A DNA stretch of 64,000 nucleotides from Capillimicrobium parvum (GCF_021172045.1 NZ_CP087164.1:5518001-5582000), one strand, 5' to 3'. Positions 22,626 to 31,571 are shown, numbered from the stretch's first letter. Program-made: numbers and translations. The notes: generated from the sequence alone by a model not told the origin.

Positions 22626-24431
22626 GTGAACACGAACTCGAGCCGCTCCGAAGCCAGCCATCCCGAGGCCGGCGGGCGATCAGTGGGCACGCTGCTGTCC
22701 GTCAACGTCGGCCTGCCCAAGGACGTGCCGTGGCAGGGCAAGACCGTCTTCACCGGCGTCTTCAAGGACTCCGTCTCCGGTCCTCGCCACGTCGGCAGGC
22801 TCAACATCGACGGCGACGGCCAGGGCGACCTCGGCGGACACGGCGGCGAGCAGCGCGCCGTGTTCGTCTACCAGATGGACTCCTACCGCTACTGGGAGCG
22901 TGAGCTCGGGCGCGACGACTTCGTCCCCGGGCAGTTCGGCGAGAACTTCACCGTCGAGGGGCTCAGCGACGACGACGTCTGCATCGGCGACCGCTATGCG
23001 ATCGGCACTGCGGTCTTCGAGGTCACACAGCCTCGGGTCACGTGCTACCGCGTCGGGATCCGCATGAACGAGCCGCGCATTCCCGCGCTGCTCGTCTCGC
23101 ACCACCGTCCCGGGTTCTACTTCCGCGTGCTCGAGGAGGGCGACGTCGAGGCAGGAAACGACATCGTCAAGCTGGCCTCCGGTCCCGAGCAGATGCGAGT
23201 CGCCGAAGTCGACGCGCTGCTCTACCTGCCCGGTCACACGCGCCAGGGGCTGCTTCGAGCGCTTCGCATCCCCGCGCTCAGCCCCGGCTGGCAGACGTCG
23301 TTTCGCGCGCTGCTCGACGCCGAGCCAGGCAGCGGCAACGCCGGACTGGCGGTCACGAGCCCGCCTCCCACCTGGCCCGGCTTCCGTGAGCTGACGGTCG
23401 CGGCGATCACCCGCGAGAGCGACTCGGTGATCTCGATACGCCTCGACGATCCCGAGGGCGCGCGACTGCCGCCGGCCGGCCCGGGTCAGTACCTCACGCT
23501 GCGAGCCCGGCCCGACGGAGCGCAGCGGCCGGCTCTGCGCAACTACTCGCTCTCCGGGCCGCCCGACGGCGGCTACTACCGGATCACCGTCAAGCGCGAA
23601 CACGACGGGGTCGTGAGCGGCTACCTGCACACCCGTCTCGCCGTCGGCGACCGAGTCGACGTGGCCGCACCCCGCGGCACCTTCCTGCTCGACCGCACGG
23701 ATGCGCCCGTGCTGCTGATCAGCGCCGGGATCGGCGCCACCCCGGTGCTCGCCATGCTGCACGCGCTGGCGGAGCAGCACTCCGATCGGGCGGTCTGGTG
23801 GCTGCACGGCTCGCGCAGCAGCCGCGACCACCCGTTCGCCGCCGAGGCGCGCGATGCCATCGCGTCGCTGCCCAACGTGCGCAGCCGCGTGTACTACAGC
23901 CGCCCCGGTCCGGACGACCGGCCAGGCCGCGACTTCGACAGCACGGGCCGCCTCACCGCGGCCCTGCTCGCCGAGCTCGACCTCCCGCGCGATGCCCAGG
24001 CCTACGTCTGCGGGCCCGCGCCCTTCATGGATGAGATGACCGCCGGTCTGGCGGCGACGGGCATCGATGCCTCGGGGATCCACACGGAGCCGTTCGGGCC
24101 CGCGCCCGGTCTGACGCCGGGCATCGCGGCAACACCGGCACGGACGCCCCACCCACCCGCCGGCCCACCGGGCAACGGCCCGACGATCGAGTTCGCCCGC
24201 AGCAACCTCGCCATCCCGTGGAGCAGCGACTACGCCAGCCTGCTCGAGCTCGCGGAAGCGTGCGACGTCCCGGTCCGCTGGTCCTGCCGCACCGGCGTCT
24301 GCCACAACTGCGAGACGACGGTCATCGCCGGCAACCTCCAGTACAACCCCGTGCCGGTCGAGCCTCCCGCCAGCGGAAGCGCGCTCATCTGCTGCTCGCA
24401 GCCCGGCGAGGACGTCGTGCTCGACCTGTGA
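22626..24431 (+). CDS. MOSC domain - ferredoxin reductase - 2Fe-2S ferredoxin fusion
   Basis: 601 residues. Residues about 18-215 are a YiiM-type MOSC domain (PRHVGRLNIDGDGQGDLGGHGG, FGENFTV, and Cys138-type QPRVTCYRVGIRM), which carries a molybdenum cofactor in mARC/YiiM proteins. Residues about 250-490 are a ferredoxin-NADP reductase module (LRNYSLSGPP for flavin, LISAGIGATPVLAMLHAL for NAD(P)H, YVCGPAPFMDEM). Residues about 515-601 are a plant-type ferredoxin with Cys554, Cys559, Cys562 and Cys589/590. So a single chain could move electrons from NAD(P)H to Moco, as the separate b5 reductase, b5 and mARC do, for reduction of N-hydroxylated compounds. The GTG start is weakly supported. Confidence 0.88.
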   Translation: MNTNSSRSEASHPEAGGRSVGTLLSVNVGLPKDVPWQGKTVFTGVFKDSVSGPRHVGRLNIDGDGQGDLGGHGGEQRAVFVYQMDSYRYWERELGRDDFVPGQFGENFTVEGLSDDDVCIGDRYAIGTAVFEVTQPRVTCYRVGIRMNEPRIPALLVSHHRPGFYFRVLEEGDVEAGNDIVKLASGPEQMRVAEVDALLYLPGHTRQGLLRALRIPALSPGWQTSFRALLDAEPGSGNAGLAVTSPPPTWPGFRELTVAAITRESDSVISIRLDDPEGARLPPAGPGQYLTLRARPDGAQRPALRNYSLSGPPDGGYYRITVKREHDGVVSGYLHTRLAVGDRVDVAAPRGTFLLDRTDAPVLLISAGIGATPVLAMLHALAEQHSDRAVWWLHGSRSSRDHPFAAEARDAIASLPNVRSRVYYSRPGPDDRPGRDFDSTGRLTAALLAELDLPRDAQAYVCGPAPFMDEMTAGLAATGIDASGIHTEPFGPAPGLTPGIAATPARTPHPPAGPPGNGPTIEFARSNLAIPWSSDYASLLELAEACDVPVRWSCRTGVCHNCETTVIAGNLQYNPVPVEPPASGSALICCSQPGEDVVLDL

Positions 24432-24916
24432 GCGTCAGTCAGCGCTGGGCGTGGCGTCGGCGCGCTTGTCACAGCCGTGGAAGGGCGATACATCGCCGGC
24501 GTCCCAGGCCTCGCGCAGCCCTGGGGTGCTGAGATCCCAGTCGGGGCGGATCTCGGACATGGCGGCGCGCAGGTCGTGTGCAACAACCGGAAGACGGCCA
24601 CGGAGAGCGCCGACGTCTCCGCGGCGAGCACGCGCCCAACCATCCCGACCCGGTGAGCTACCGTGCGACGGAGCGCACCCCGTCGCATCCCCACGGGCGG
24701 TTCAGACGAGCCGACCGTTCCGGAGCATGGATCATGGCTCGGCCGAAGCGCCAGCAACGGATGGGGATGGACCCCAGTCCCTCCCCAAACTGGGCGCCAT
24801 GACCAGCGAGTTGCGCGCCGACCTCGGCGCGGGCACTTCGCGGCATGGGAGCAGCCGCAGCTGCTCGGCGTGGACGTCCGCGCCACCTTCCGAGCGCTGC
24901 GGTAGCCGACGAGCCG
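24432..24916. other. Gene-poor stretch with a possible gene remnant
   Basis: About 480 bases with no convincing intact gene. On the minus strand a frame ending at 24435 reads LRGRLPVVAHDLRAAMSEIR and on to PDWDLSTPGLREAWDAGDVS, with a possible ATG at 24560 giving a 41-residue peptide; it looks like the C-terminus of a lost protein. The other long frames here are Arg/Ser/Pro-rich shadows. Confidence 0.35.
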
Positions 24917-25212
24917 TTACGGGCTCTCGTGCTCGGGCTGCTCGTCGAGCTGGGTCGGCGGCCCAGTGAGGTCGGGCGACGCGTTCGGCGGCTGGGTTCC
25001 CAGCTCGAACGCCGTGGCCACCGGCGGCTTGGTCCCGGTTCCCGGAGGTGGCCGGGCCGGTAGTCGGCCGGGCCCGGGCTGGACCCGGTGCCCGGGGGCG
25101 GCTGGCCGCCGCCGATCGCCGCGACGCCGGTGGATATCGCCACCACGCAGCTGACGCCGACCGCAAGCGCCCCGGCGACGGCCAGCCGGGCGCGCCGGCC
25201 CTGCATGGGCAT
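24917..25212 (-). pseudogene. Frameshifted small secreted Pro-rich protein
   Basis: The ATG at 25212 overlaps the stop of the upstream frameshifted gene (TGATG). It opens a signal peptide (MPMQGRRARLAVAGALAVGV..STGVAAIG), followed by GGGQPPPGTGSSPGPADYRP; the likely continuation, PPPGTGTKPPVATAFELGTQ and on to EQPEHESP-stop at 24917, is in another frame. The shift lies in G/C runs around 25040-25090. Either a recent pseudogene or an indel in the assembly. Function unknown. Confidence 0.5.
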
Positions 25213-25995
25213 CAGCAGACCACCACCAGGCGGAACGGCACGTCGGCGGCGGCACCGGCGCTGTTGTTCGTGTCCACGAACACGGCCTCGACGTTGCCGG
25301 ACCGATCGGCGACGTTGACCTCGCCCGGAGACGACCCTGCGCCCGCCGGGCCCGATCGTGGCCACCGCGGTGCAGTTGCTGACTGCGCGCGCGAAATCCA
25401 CCTCGTACTGGCCGACACCGGGCAGCTTGAGCACCGTCACGCCGCCGCCGCTCGAGTTGGCCAGCGTGCCGTTCGCGTCGACCTCGGCGAACAGGACGCC
25501 GACGTCCTGGTTGCTCAGTCCGAAGTCGACGATCTCGCCGGAGTCGATGGAGTTGTCGGCGACCTCGGTCGCCGCGACGGCGTCGACCCCGATCTCAGCC
25601 TGTCCGATTGCCTTGGTCTGGATGTCGGCGCTGCCGAGGCCGCCGCCTGCCTCGGTGTCGTCGAGGACCTTCGCGCTCGTCACCGCGCCGTCCGCGAGAT
25701 CGTCCGTCTTGACCGCGCCGTCCGCGAGATCGTCCGTCTTGACCTCGCCGTCCTTGATGTCGTTCGTCTTGATCGACTCGTCGATAATCTTCGAGCTCGA
25801 CACCGAGTTGGCGCCAATATCGTCGAGCGTGACCTCGCCGTTCCTGATGTCGGCCGATCTGATCGACTCATCGATGATGTCGCCGCTGCCGATCGTGTTG
25901 GCGGCGTACGCGCCACCGGTCGAGACGGCGATGAACAGCGCCAGCGACGAAGCGACGTTCGCGTACGTCACCTTCGACCGCAGCCTCCCGAGCAT
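25212..25995 (-). pseudogene. Secreted repeat protein with a late frameshift
   Basis: The N-terminus MLGRLRSKVTYANVASSLAL with an export signal ending AYAAN is typical of a large family of secreted proteins in Thermoleophilia. Residues about 22-150 are short repeats of the form DI-x-x-G-E/A-V-x-x-D-D/I (DIKDGEVKTDDLADGAV). The C-terminal module (FAEVDANGTLANSSGGGVTV..CTAVATIGPG) should continue as SSPGEVNVADRSGNVEAVFV and end FRLVVVC at 25212, but that part is one base out of frame, with the shift in the G/C run near 25345. Without the shift it would be about 260 residues. It is followed with a 1-base stop-start overlap by another frameshifted gene. Confidence 0.65.
25682..25741. repeat. Two exact 30-bp tandem repeats inside the repeat protein
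   Basis: The 30-base unit beginning ACCGCGCCGTCCGCGAGATC occurs twice in succession and encodes two identical copies of a ten-residue repeat (VKTDDLADGA). The identity at DNA level indicates recent expansion. Confidence 0.85.
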
Positions 25996-26111
25996 GCGTG
26001 CCCCCTCCCTGGTGGTTGAAGGCTCGACACCATCCGCACAAAATCGCGCTGGACAAGCCGCATCCGATGGGAGTCGCTCAGGCTGGTCCTGACCGCGAGA
26101 GAGGACAGACC

Positions 26112-27479
26112 ATGCAGACCGCTGACATCGTCGTCGTCGGCGCCGGGCTCGCCGGCCTGACCGCCGCGCGCCGCCTGCAGCAGCAGGGCCGCCGCGTCGT
26201 CGTCCTGGAGGCTCGCGATCGCGTCGGGGGACGCATCCTCAACCACACGTTCGCCGACGGCACGATCGTCGAGCTGGGCGGTCAGTGGGTCGGGCCCACG
26301 CAGGACCGGGTCCTCGCGCTCGCCGAGGAGCTCGGCCTCGGGACGTTCCCCAGCTACGAGGCGGGCGACCACATCCTCTCGGTCGACGGCGAGGCCCGTC
26401 GCTGGCAGGACGAGACGTTCGGCCTCGACGAGAAGGCGCTGATCGACGTCGCCGAGACCCAGGCGGCGCTCGAGACGCTCGCGGCGACCGTTCCGCTCGA
26501 CGCGCCCTGGGACGCGCCCGACGCGCGCGATCTGGACGCACAGACGCTGGAGTCGTGGCTGGCCGCGCACATGCGGACCGAGCACGGCCTGAGCTTCTGG
26601 CGCATGCTCGTGCCGGCGCTGTTCAGCGCCGAGACCGACCAGATGTCGCTGCTGCACTTCCTGTTCTACATCCGGTCCGGGGGGATGATCGACATGCTCG
26701 TGGCGACCGGCGGCGGCGCGCAGGACAGTCGCGTGACGGGCGGCAGCCAGACGATCGCGTCGCGCATGGCCGAGCAGCTCGGCGATGCGGTGCGGCTCGG
26801 TTGCCCGGTGCATCTCATCCGCCAGGACGCGGGCGGCGTCGAGGTCGTGCACGAGCACGGCGGCGTGCGCGCCGAGCGCGTCATCGTCGCCGTGCCACCG
26901 GCGCTTGCTGGCCGCATCCGCTACCTCCCGGCGCTTCCGGCACGACGCGACCACCTCACCCAGCAGGTGCCGATGGGCTGCGTGATCAAGATGCAGGTCC
27001 GCTACGACGCGCCGTTCTGGCGCGAGGACGGGCTGTCGGGCTTCGTGCTCAGCCTCGACGACCCGGTCGGCGTCATGTTCGACAACAGCCCGGAGGATCT
27101 GCGCTCGGGCGTCCTGCTCGGCTTCCTTGAGGGCGAGCACGCGACGGCCGCTTCGCTGATGGAGGCGGGCGACCGCCGCGAGCTGGTGCTCGGCTGCTTC
27201 GCCAAGCACGTCGGCGAGCGCGCGCTGGCCCCCATCGAGTACGTCGAACAGGACTGGACGGCGGAGGAGTGGTCGCGCGGCTGCTACGGCGGGCGGATGG
27301 GCACCGGCGTGTGGACCCGCTACGCGCAGGCGCTGCGAGAGCCCGTGGGCCGCATCCACTGGGCCGGCGCCGAGACCTCCGCCGTGTGGAACGGCTACAT
27401 GGACGGCGCGGTGCGCTCGGGCGAACAGGCCGCGCAGGAGGCGCTCGCCGCGCTGGGCGAGACGACGGCGGCCGGGTGA
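26112..27479 (+). CDS. Flavin monoamine oxidase family protein
   Basis: 455 residues. The FAD motif VVVGAGLAGLTAARRLQQQG at 9-28 is followed by VVLEARDRVGGRILNHTF, the amine-oxidase GG motif, and ELGGQWVGPTQDRVLALAEE. C-terminal AETSAVWNGYMDGAVRSGEQAA is the second FAD-binding segment; the SRGCYGGRMGTGVWTRYAQA region forms the aromatic cage. It resembles MAO-like and putrescine-oxidase-like enzymes oxidising a primary amine to aldehyde, H2O2 and ammonia. The start ATG 26112 follows GAGAGGACAGACC; an upstream in-frame extension from 25998 is unlikely. Amine substrate unknown. Confidence 0.88.
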   Translation: MQTADIVVVGAGLAGLTAARRLQQQGRRVVVLEARDRVGGRILNHTFADGTIVELGGQWVGPTQDRVLALAEELGLGTFPSYEAGDHILSVDGEARRWQDETFGLDEKALIDVAETQAALETLAATVPLDAPWDAPDARDLDAQTLESWLAAHMRTEHGLSFWRMLVPALFSAETDQMSLLHFLFYIRSGGMIDMLVATGGGAQDSRVTGGSQTIASRMAEQLGDAVRLGCPVHLIRQDAGGVEVVHEHGGVRAERVIVAVPPALAGRIRYLPALPARRDHLTQQVPMGCVIKMQVRYDAPFWREDGLSGFVLSLDDPVGVMFDNSPEDLRSGVLLGFLEGEHATAASLMEAGDRRELVLGCFAKHVGERALAPIEYVEQDWTAEEWSRGCYGGRMGTGVWTRYAQALREPVGRIHWAGAETSAVWNGYMDGAVRSGEQAAQEALAALGETTAAG

Positions 27480-27510
27480 TCTGGCGCGCCAGAGGGATCC
27501 GTCAGGCCGC

Positions 27511-27963
27511 CTACTTCGCCGCTCTGATGCTCGTCAGGATCCGCCGCAGCGCCTCCAGGTCGCCGGGAGCGAGCTCGGCGAGCGCGGGCGGCGGCGTGGC
27601 GAGGATCGCGTCGGCGCGCAGGGCCAGCTTCCTGCCCTTGCGCGTCACCTCGACGACCTTCGCCCGGCGGTCGGTGGGATGCGGGCGGCGGGTCACGAGG
27701 CCCTGGGCTTCGAGGTCGTCGACGACCACGGTCGCGTTGGGAGGGTCGATGCCCAGCGCGGCGGCGAGCTCGCGCATCGACATCGGTTGGCGCGCGAGCC
27801 GGCGGACCGCTCGCGCGCGGGCGAAGCTGATGCCGAGGGCGTCGGAGACCTCGCGCCGTCGCTGCTGGTCGAGCACGAGGTCGGACATGAGCAGCCAGAC
27901 CTCGCGGGCGGTGACCGAGCCGGTGTCCCCGGGGGAAGCGTCCTTGGCGTCGCGTGCGGTCAT
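27511..27963 (-). CDS. MarR-family transcriptional regulator
   Basis: 150 residues. A winged HTH is clear: SMRELAAALGIDPPNATVVV for the recognition region, then DDLEAQGLVTRRPHPTDRRAKVVEVTRKG for the wing (the DxRAK/R signature of MarR). It begins 13 bases after the MFS stop on the same strand, so pump and regulator probably form an operon, with the regulator likely acting on the AT-rich site upstream of the pump gene. The ligand is unknown. Confidence 0.85.
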   Translation of the reverse strand: MTARDAKDASPGDTGSVTAREVWLLMSDLVLDQQRRREVSDALGISFARARAVRRLARQPMSMRELAAALGIDPPNATVVVDDLEAQGLVTRRPHPTDRRAKVVEVTRKGRKLALRADAILATPPPALAELAPGDLEALRRILTSIRAAK

Positions 27964-27976
27964 CCGAGGCCTCAGC

Positions 27977-29413
27977 CTATGCAGCGAGCGCCTCCGGGTT
28001 GAGCCGAGCCGCGGTGCGGCGGGCGGACGTGCGGGCCCGGCCGGTGGTCGCGACCAGACCCAGCGCCAGCACGACGACGCCGCTCGCGGTGAGCGTCCAC
28101 CACGCGGGGTGGCCGGCGGACGCCAGGCTCGCACCGGCCGACTCCCCGAGATGAGACGTGACGATGGCCCCGACGACCGCCACGCCGAGCGTCTGGCCGA
28201 GCTGGCGGGATGTGGTGGCGATCGCCGACGCGACGCCGGCCTGGGCGCGCGGCATCCCGGACACGGCGGCGTTGGTGATCGGGGCGTTGACGAGGCCGAA
28301 GCCGGCGCCGAAGATCGCGTACGCCACGAGCAGCCAGGCGAGGGGCGTCGCGGGGCCGATCCCGATCAGCATCGCGCACGCGGTCACCGAGAGGACGCCG
28401 GAGATCGCCAGCGGCAGGCGCGGACCCCGGCGGCCGACCATGCGGCCCGACAGCGGGGACAGCACGACGGTCATGACGGCCATGGGCAGGATCGCCAGCC
28501 CGGCCTGCAACGGCGAGAGGCCCCGGACCTCCTGGAGGTAGAGCGTGTTCAGGAACAGGAAGCCGCCGAACGCGGCGAACGCGGCCAGTGAGATGACGAT
28601 CGACGACGTGAACGGGATCGACCGGAAGAACCGCAGGTCGATGAGGGGCTGATCCCGCCGCGGCTCGTGGACGAGCAGCGCGACCAGCGCGGCCGCGGAG
28701 GCCGAGAACGCGGCCAGGATCGCCGGCGCGGACCATCCCCGGACCGGGGCCTCGATGATCCCGAAGGTCAGCGCCCCCAGCAGCACGATCACCAGCGCCT
28801 GTCCGACGGGATCGAAGCGACGGGCCGTCGGCGCCTTCGACTCGGGGATGAAGCGCAGCGTCAGGGCGATCGCCGCGAGCCCGACGGGGATGTTGATCCA
28901 GAAGATCGACCGCCAGCCGACCGAGGACACCAGCGTGCCGCCGACGATCGGTCCGAGCGCCATCGAGATGCCGAAGATGGCCCCCCAGACGCCCACCGCC
29001 TGCGCCCGCTCGCGCGGCTGCGTGAACGTGTTGGTGATGATGGACATGGCGACCGGGTTGAGCATCGAGCCGCCCACCGCCTGCAGCACACGAGCCGCCA
29101 CGAGGAGCTCGACGCTCGGCGCCAGGCTGCACAGCAGGGACGCCACCGAGAACACCGTGAGGCCGGTCACGAACGTCCGCCGGCGGCCGACGCGGTCCGC
29201 CATGGACCCCGAGAACAGCAGCAGGCTCGCCATCACCACCGTGTACGCGCCGACCGTCCACTGCAGCCCGGAGATGCCGGCGTGCAGCTCTCCCTGGATG
29301 GTCGGCAGGGCGACGTTCACCGCGGTGACGTCGAGCCCGACGATGAAGAGGCTCATCGAGCAGATGAGCAGGATGGCGATCCTGCGGTTGCGGCTCAGCG
29401 CGCTGACGGCCAT
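27977..29413 (-). CDS. MFS multidrug transporter, DHA2 (EmrB/QacA) type
   Basis: 478 residues, 14 predicted membrane helices. The N-terminus LFIVGLDVTAVNVALPTIQGEL carries the DHA2 motif D1 (LDxTVVNVALP), loop 2-3 has GSMADRVGRRRTFVTGL (motif A), and GPIVGGTLVSSVGWRSIFWI matches motif C. Exports drugs by proton antiport in known relatives. The start ATG follows GGAGAGGGG. A MarR gene follows on the same strand. Upstream is an AT-rich promoter/operator. Confidence 0.88.
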   Translation of the reverse strand: MAVSALSRNRRIAILLICSMSLFIVGLDVTAVNVALPTIQGELHAGISGLQWTVGAYTVVMASLLLFSGSMADRVGRRRTFVTGLTVFSVASLLCSLAPSVELLVAARVLQAVGGSMLNPVAMSIITNTFTQPRERAQAVGVWGAIFGISMALGPIVGGTLVSSVGWRSIFWINIPVGLAAIALTLRFIPESKAPTARRFDPVGQALVIVLLGALTFGIIEAPVRGWSAPAILAAFSASAAALVALLVHEPRRDQPLIDLRFFRSIPFTSSIVISLAAFAAFGGFLFLNTLYLQEVRGLSPLQAGLAILPMAVMTVVLSPLSGRMVGRRGPRLPLAISGVLSVTACAMLIGIGPATPLAWLLVAYAIFGAGFGLVNAPITNAAVSGMPRAQAGVASAIATTSRQLGQTLGVAVVGAIVTSHLGESAGASLASAGHPAWWTLTASGVVVLALGLVATTGRARTSARRTAARLNPEALAA

Positions 29414-29429
29414 GGCGGACCCCTCTCCG

Positions 29430-29465
29430 GAGCGTTACTTATTGATTCATAATGATAATTAACCT
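29430..29465. promoter_or_regulatory. AT-rich promoter/operator of the MFS-marR operon
   Basis: The stretch around TTATCATTATGAATCAATAA (minus strand) is by far the most AT-rich spot in this part of the window. Outer TTAT/ATAA arms and an inner imperfect symmetry fit a MarR-type operator overlapping a -10 element, about 20-50 bases upstream of the MFS ATG. The assignment is by position and composition only. Confidence 0.4.
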
Positions 29466-29669
29466 ATCAGGAGTTGGGTGAGTGTCAAGGGGTCGCGGAC
29501 GATGTACCGGGCAGCAGCAAACGCTCAACTGTCGCGCTCCCTTCTGGGAACTTCTGTCCGGCGACGAACTCTGCGGCGACATTTGCAACACGGCCGTTCC
29601 AGTGGCTGCGACACTTGGGCCTCTGAGTGGACCAGACTTCCCGACCGGTTTCCGGTTCCGGTGCCTGCC

Positions 29670-30092
29670 ATGACCATCTGTTCTTGTCGAGTTCTGATAG
29701 TCCGGATGAGTGGCGCCGCCGCCGCCCTCGAGGCCTGCTTGGCTTCAAGCGGCGTACAAGTGATCGTCGGCGCCTCGGATGGCCTTGACGACGCAGTGCT
29801 GTTTGATCCGGACGTCGTCGTTATTGACTTGGACGCGATCGACGACGAGGCGGAAGCCATCGCGGCGACGTACTCGCAGACCGTGCCGAGGACTCGTGTC
29901 CTGTTCCTCGCGGGCAGCGCCGAGCAATCGGATATTCAGCGGGCCGTGATGGCTGGGGCTGCCGGACTGCTGGCGCGAGACACGCCGGTCGAGGCGCTGG
30001 CGCGCGCGGCTTGCGGCGTAAGCCGAGGCGAGGCTGGCGTGCCTCGCTGGATGCAATCAGCATTGCTCGATCTGTTCCGCGAGACTGCCTGA
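29670..30092 (+). CDS. Receiver domain of a NarL-type regulator lacking its HTH
   Basis: 140 residues. DPDVVVIDLDAIDDEAEAIA has the phospho-acceptor Asp region, RTRVLFLAGSAEQ the switch Thr/Ser region, and MAGAAGLLARDTPVEALARA the end of the receiver, with Arg where the conserved Lys is expected. The frame ends at VPRWMQSALLDLFRETA, exactly where NarL proteins continue into the LuxR HTH; no HTH is found in the next 300 bases in any frame. It is therefore probably a truncated regulator or an atypical receiver. No kinase is adjacent. Confidence 0.55.
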   Translation: MTICSCRVLIVRMSGAAAALEACLASSGVQVIVGASDGLDDAVLFDPDVVVIDLDAIDDEAEAIAATYSQTVPRTRVLFLAGSAEQSDIQRAVMAGAAGLLARDTPVEALARAACGVSRGEAGVPRWMQSALLDLFRETA

Positions 30093-30390
30093 TGCGCAAT
30101 CGCGCAGCCCCGGCTTCGACTGCGCGGGCGGCCCCGGTCGAGCAGCGCGGCATCCCGCCCAAGCCGATCCCGCGAGCGCTCGTTGGTGCCTCGCTTGGGT
30201 GCGTCGGTCTACCGCAGGACAGACTGACGGCGACACGGGCGGACCGTCGGCACGCTTGCTGCGATACGCGGTTTTCGACGGCGGTGTTCGACGGCGGCGC
30301 AGCACGTCCTGCCAACCTTCGGAGCGTCGCGCGCGTTTACCTCAGAAGAACCTGCCCATGCGGGGCCGGATCAACCATCAAGGAGCATCC

Positions 30391-30990
30391 ATGACCCGAC
30401 GGATCACAGTCGCGATCGCGTCGATCGCCGCGCTCGGCATCGCGAGCATCGCGAGCGCCGACGCCGGCCACTCCGCGAAGACCTACAAGGCGTCGCTGGA
30501 CGCCGTCGACCCCGCCGCCACCACCGCCGGGCTCGCGGACGTGGTGGGTCATGCTCGGCTGGTCGACGCCAAGAAGCACGACAAGGTCGCCCTGCACGTG
30601 CGCAACCTTGCGCCGGGCACCTTGTATCTGTGGCACGTGCATGGGGGCAGCTGCGCCGCCACCGGCGCACCGGTTGCCGGCTGGACCTACCGCACGCATG
30701 ACGCGGGCGGCAACGGCACGCTGACGTCCAACGCGTCGGGCAACGCGAACACCAAGGGCACGTCGGTCACATTCACGGCCGACCCCGCCAAGCGCTACTC
30801 CGTCAACGTGCACGTCGCGGCGCCCACCAACGGTGTGCCCGCCGGCACCATCATCGCCTGCGGTGACCTGAACGCAAGCAAGGCCAGCGGCAAGAGCAAG
30901 CCGCACGGGTCAAGCGACAACAGCAGGCGCGGCGACGAGCACGGCCCGAACAAGCCGCATCCGTCGCAGGCCCACCGCCCGAAGTCGTAA
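30391..30990 (+). CDS. Secreted Cu/Zn-SOD-like or CHRD-like beta-sandwich protein
   Basis: 199 residues, ATG behind AAGGAG. Signal peptide [25 protein letters not shown]. The core, [10 protein letters not shown]...GHARLV...[23 protein letters not shown], then [11 protein letters not shown] and [20 protein letters not shown], has the strand order and H-x-H...Cys...Cys features shared by CHRD domains and Cu/Zn superoxide dismutases. Not all SOD metal ligands are evident, so catalysis is doubtful. The C-terminal 35 residues are a Lys/His/Pro-rich tail ([20 protein letters not shown]) that might bind metal or wall polymers. It stands alone upstream of csrA. Confidence 0.6.
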   Translation: MTRRITVAIASIAALGIASIASADAGHSAKTYKASLDAVDPAATTAGLADVVGHARLVDAKKHDKVALHVRNLAPGTLYLWHVHGGSCAATGAPVAGWTYRTHDAGGNGTLTSNASGNANTKGTSVTFTADPAKRYSVNVHVAAPTNGVPAGTIIACGDLNASKASGKSKPHGSSDNSRRGDEHGPNKPHPSQAHRPKS

Positions 30991-31036
30991 ACCCCAGGCG
31001 TTTGCCGACCCGCGAACGGGGCAGGCGCTGGTTGCC

Positions 31037-31234
31037 ATGCTCGTGCTCACGCGCAAGCCGAACCAGAGCATCATGATCGGCGATGACATCGAGATCGCGC
31101 TGCTCTCGATCATGGGGCAAAAGGTGCGCATCGGTGTCCAGGCTCCACCGGGCGTCCCAGTGTTCCGCAACGAGGTCTACGCCCAACGGCAGGACGGGCG
31201 CTTACGGCGGCCACCCGTGCCGCCTCGGGCGTGA
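31037..31234 (+). CDS. csrA: Carbon storage regulator CsrA
   Basis: 65 residues: [20 protein letters not shown], then [20 protein letters not shown], the complete CsrA fold including Leu4 and the C-terminal Arg44-type RNA-binding strand. CsrA binds GGA hairpins in mRNA leaders. Unusually, no flagellar genes or fliW are near, and the next genes are an accessory cassette. The C-terminus [15 protein letters not shown] is longer than strictly needed. No strong ribosome site is present. Confidence 0.88.
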   Translation: MLVLTRKPNQSIMIGDDIEIALLSIMGQKVRIGVQAPPGVPVFRNEVYAQRQDGRLRRPPVPPRA

Positions 31235-31514
31235 CGCATCGCCCGGGCGCCGCGAGCCATTGATTCGCGCGGCGATTCGGCCAATGTGTCGCGCAGACGC
31301 TCGATCGTCGAGCTGGGCCCGCACGATCACCGCATCCAGCGACTCCACGCGGGTCGCCTCGCGAGCAACGCGTCCCGCTCCTTTCACCAAACGCCCGGTT
31401 CGGCACAGCTTCGGCACCGTTTCAGGACACGTTCGAGCGGCAGTTTTTCTCCCGAGAATCCCCCTGCGTGCACGCCCCCAATGCGCGTGGGGGTTGCCCC
31501 CCGGGGGTGGTCGC
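31235..31514. other. Region downstream of csrA without an identified gene
   Basis: A 61-residue minus-strand frame from a GTG at 31387 (VKGAGRVAREATRVESLDAV and on to GWPP at 31202) has a natural-looking first half, but no recognisable family and overlaps the csrA end by 33 bases. Not called as a gene. A run of C and G at 31491-31507 (CCCCCCGGGGG type) could form a hairpin. Confidence 0.3.
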
Positions 31515-31538
31515 GATTTGGTGCACGTGCACCAAGTC
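31515..31538. repeat. 24-bp palindromic element, copy 1
   Basis: Outer GAT...GTC; the inner 18 bases, TTGGTGCACGTGCACCAA, are a perfect palindrome. Same length and outline as copies 2 and 3. Confidence 0.8.
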
Positions 31539-31547
31539 GGGCGCCGC

Positions 31548-31571
31548 GATCTTGGGCATGTGCCCAAAATC
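31548..31571. repeat. 24-bp palindromic element, copy 2
   Basis: GAT-C-TTGGGCA, central TG, TGCCCAA-A-ATC. Ten of twelve symmetric positions pair. It lies 9 bases after copy 1 and 30 bases downstream of the zinc-ribbon pseudogene stop. Confidence 0.8.

Noticed and set aside
24230-24886. 218-residue minus-strand frame overlapping the MOSC fusion end
   Set aside because: Ser/Pro/Arg-rich shadow overlapping the strongly supported ferredoxin domain.
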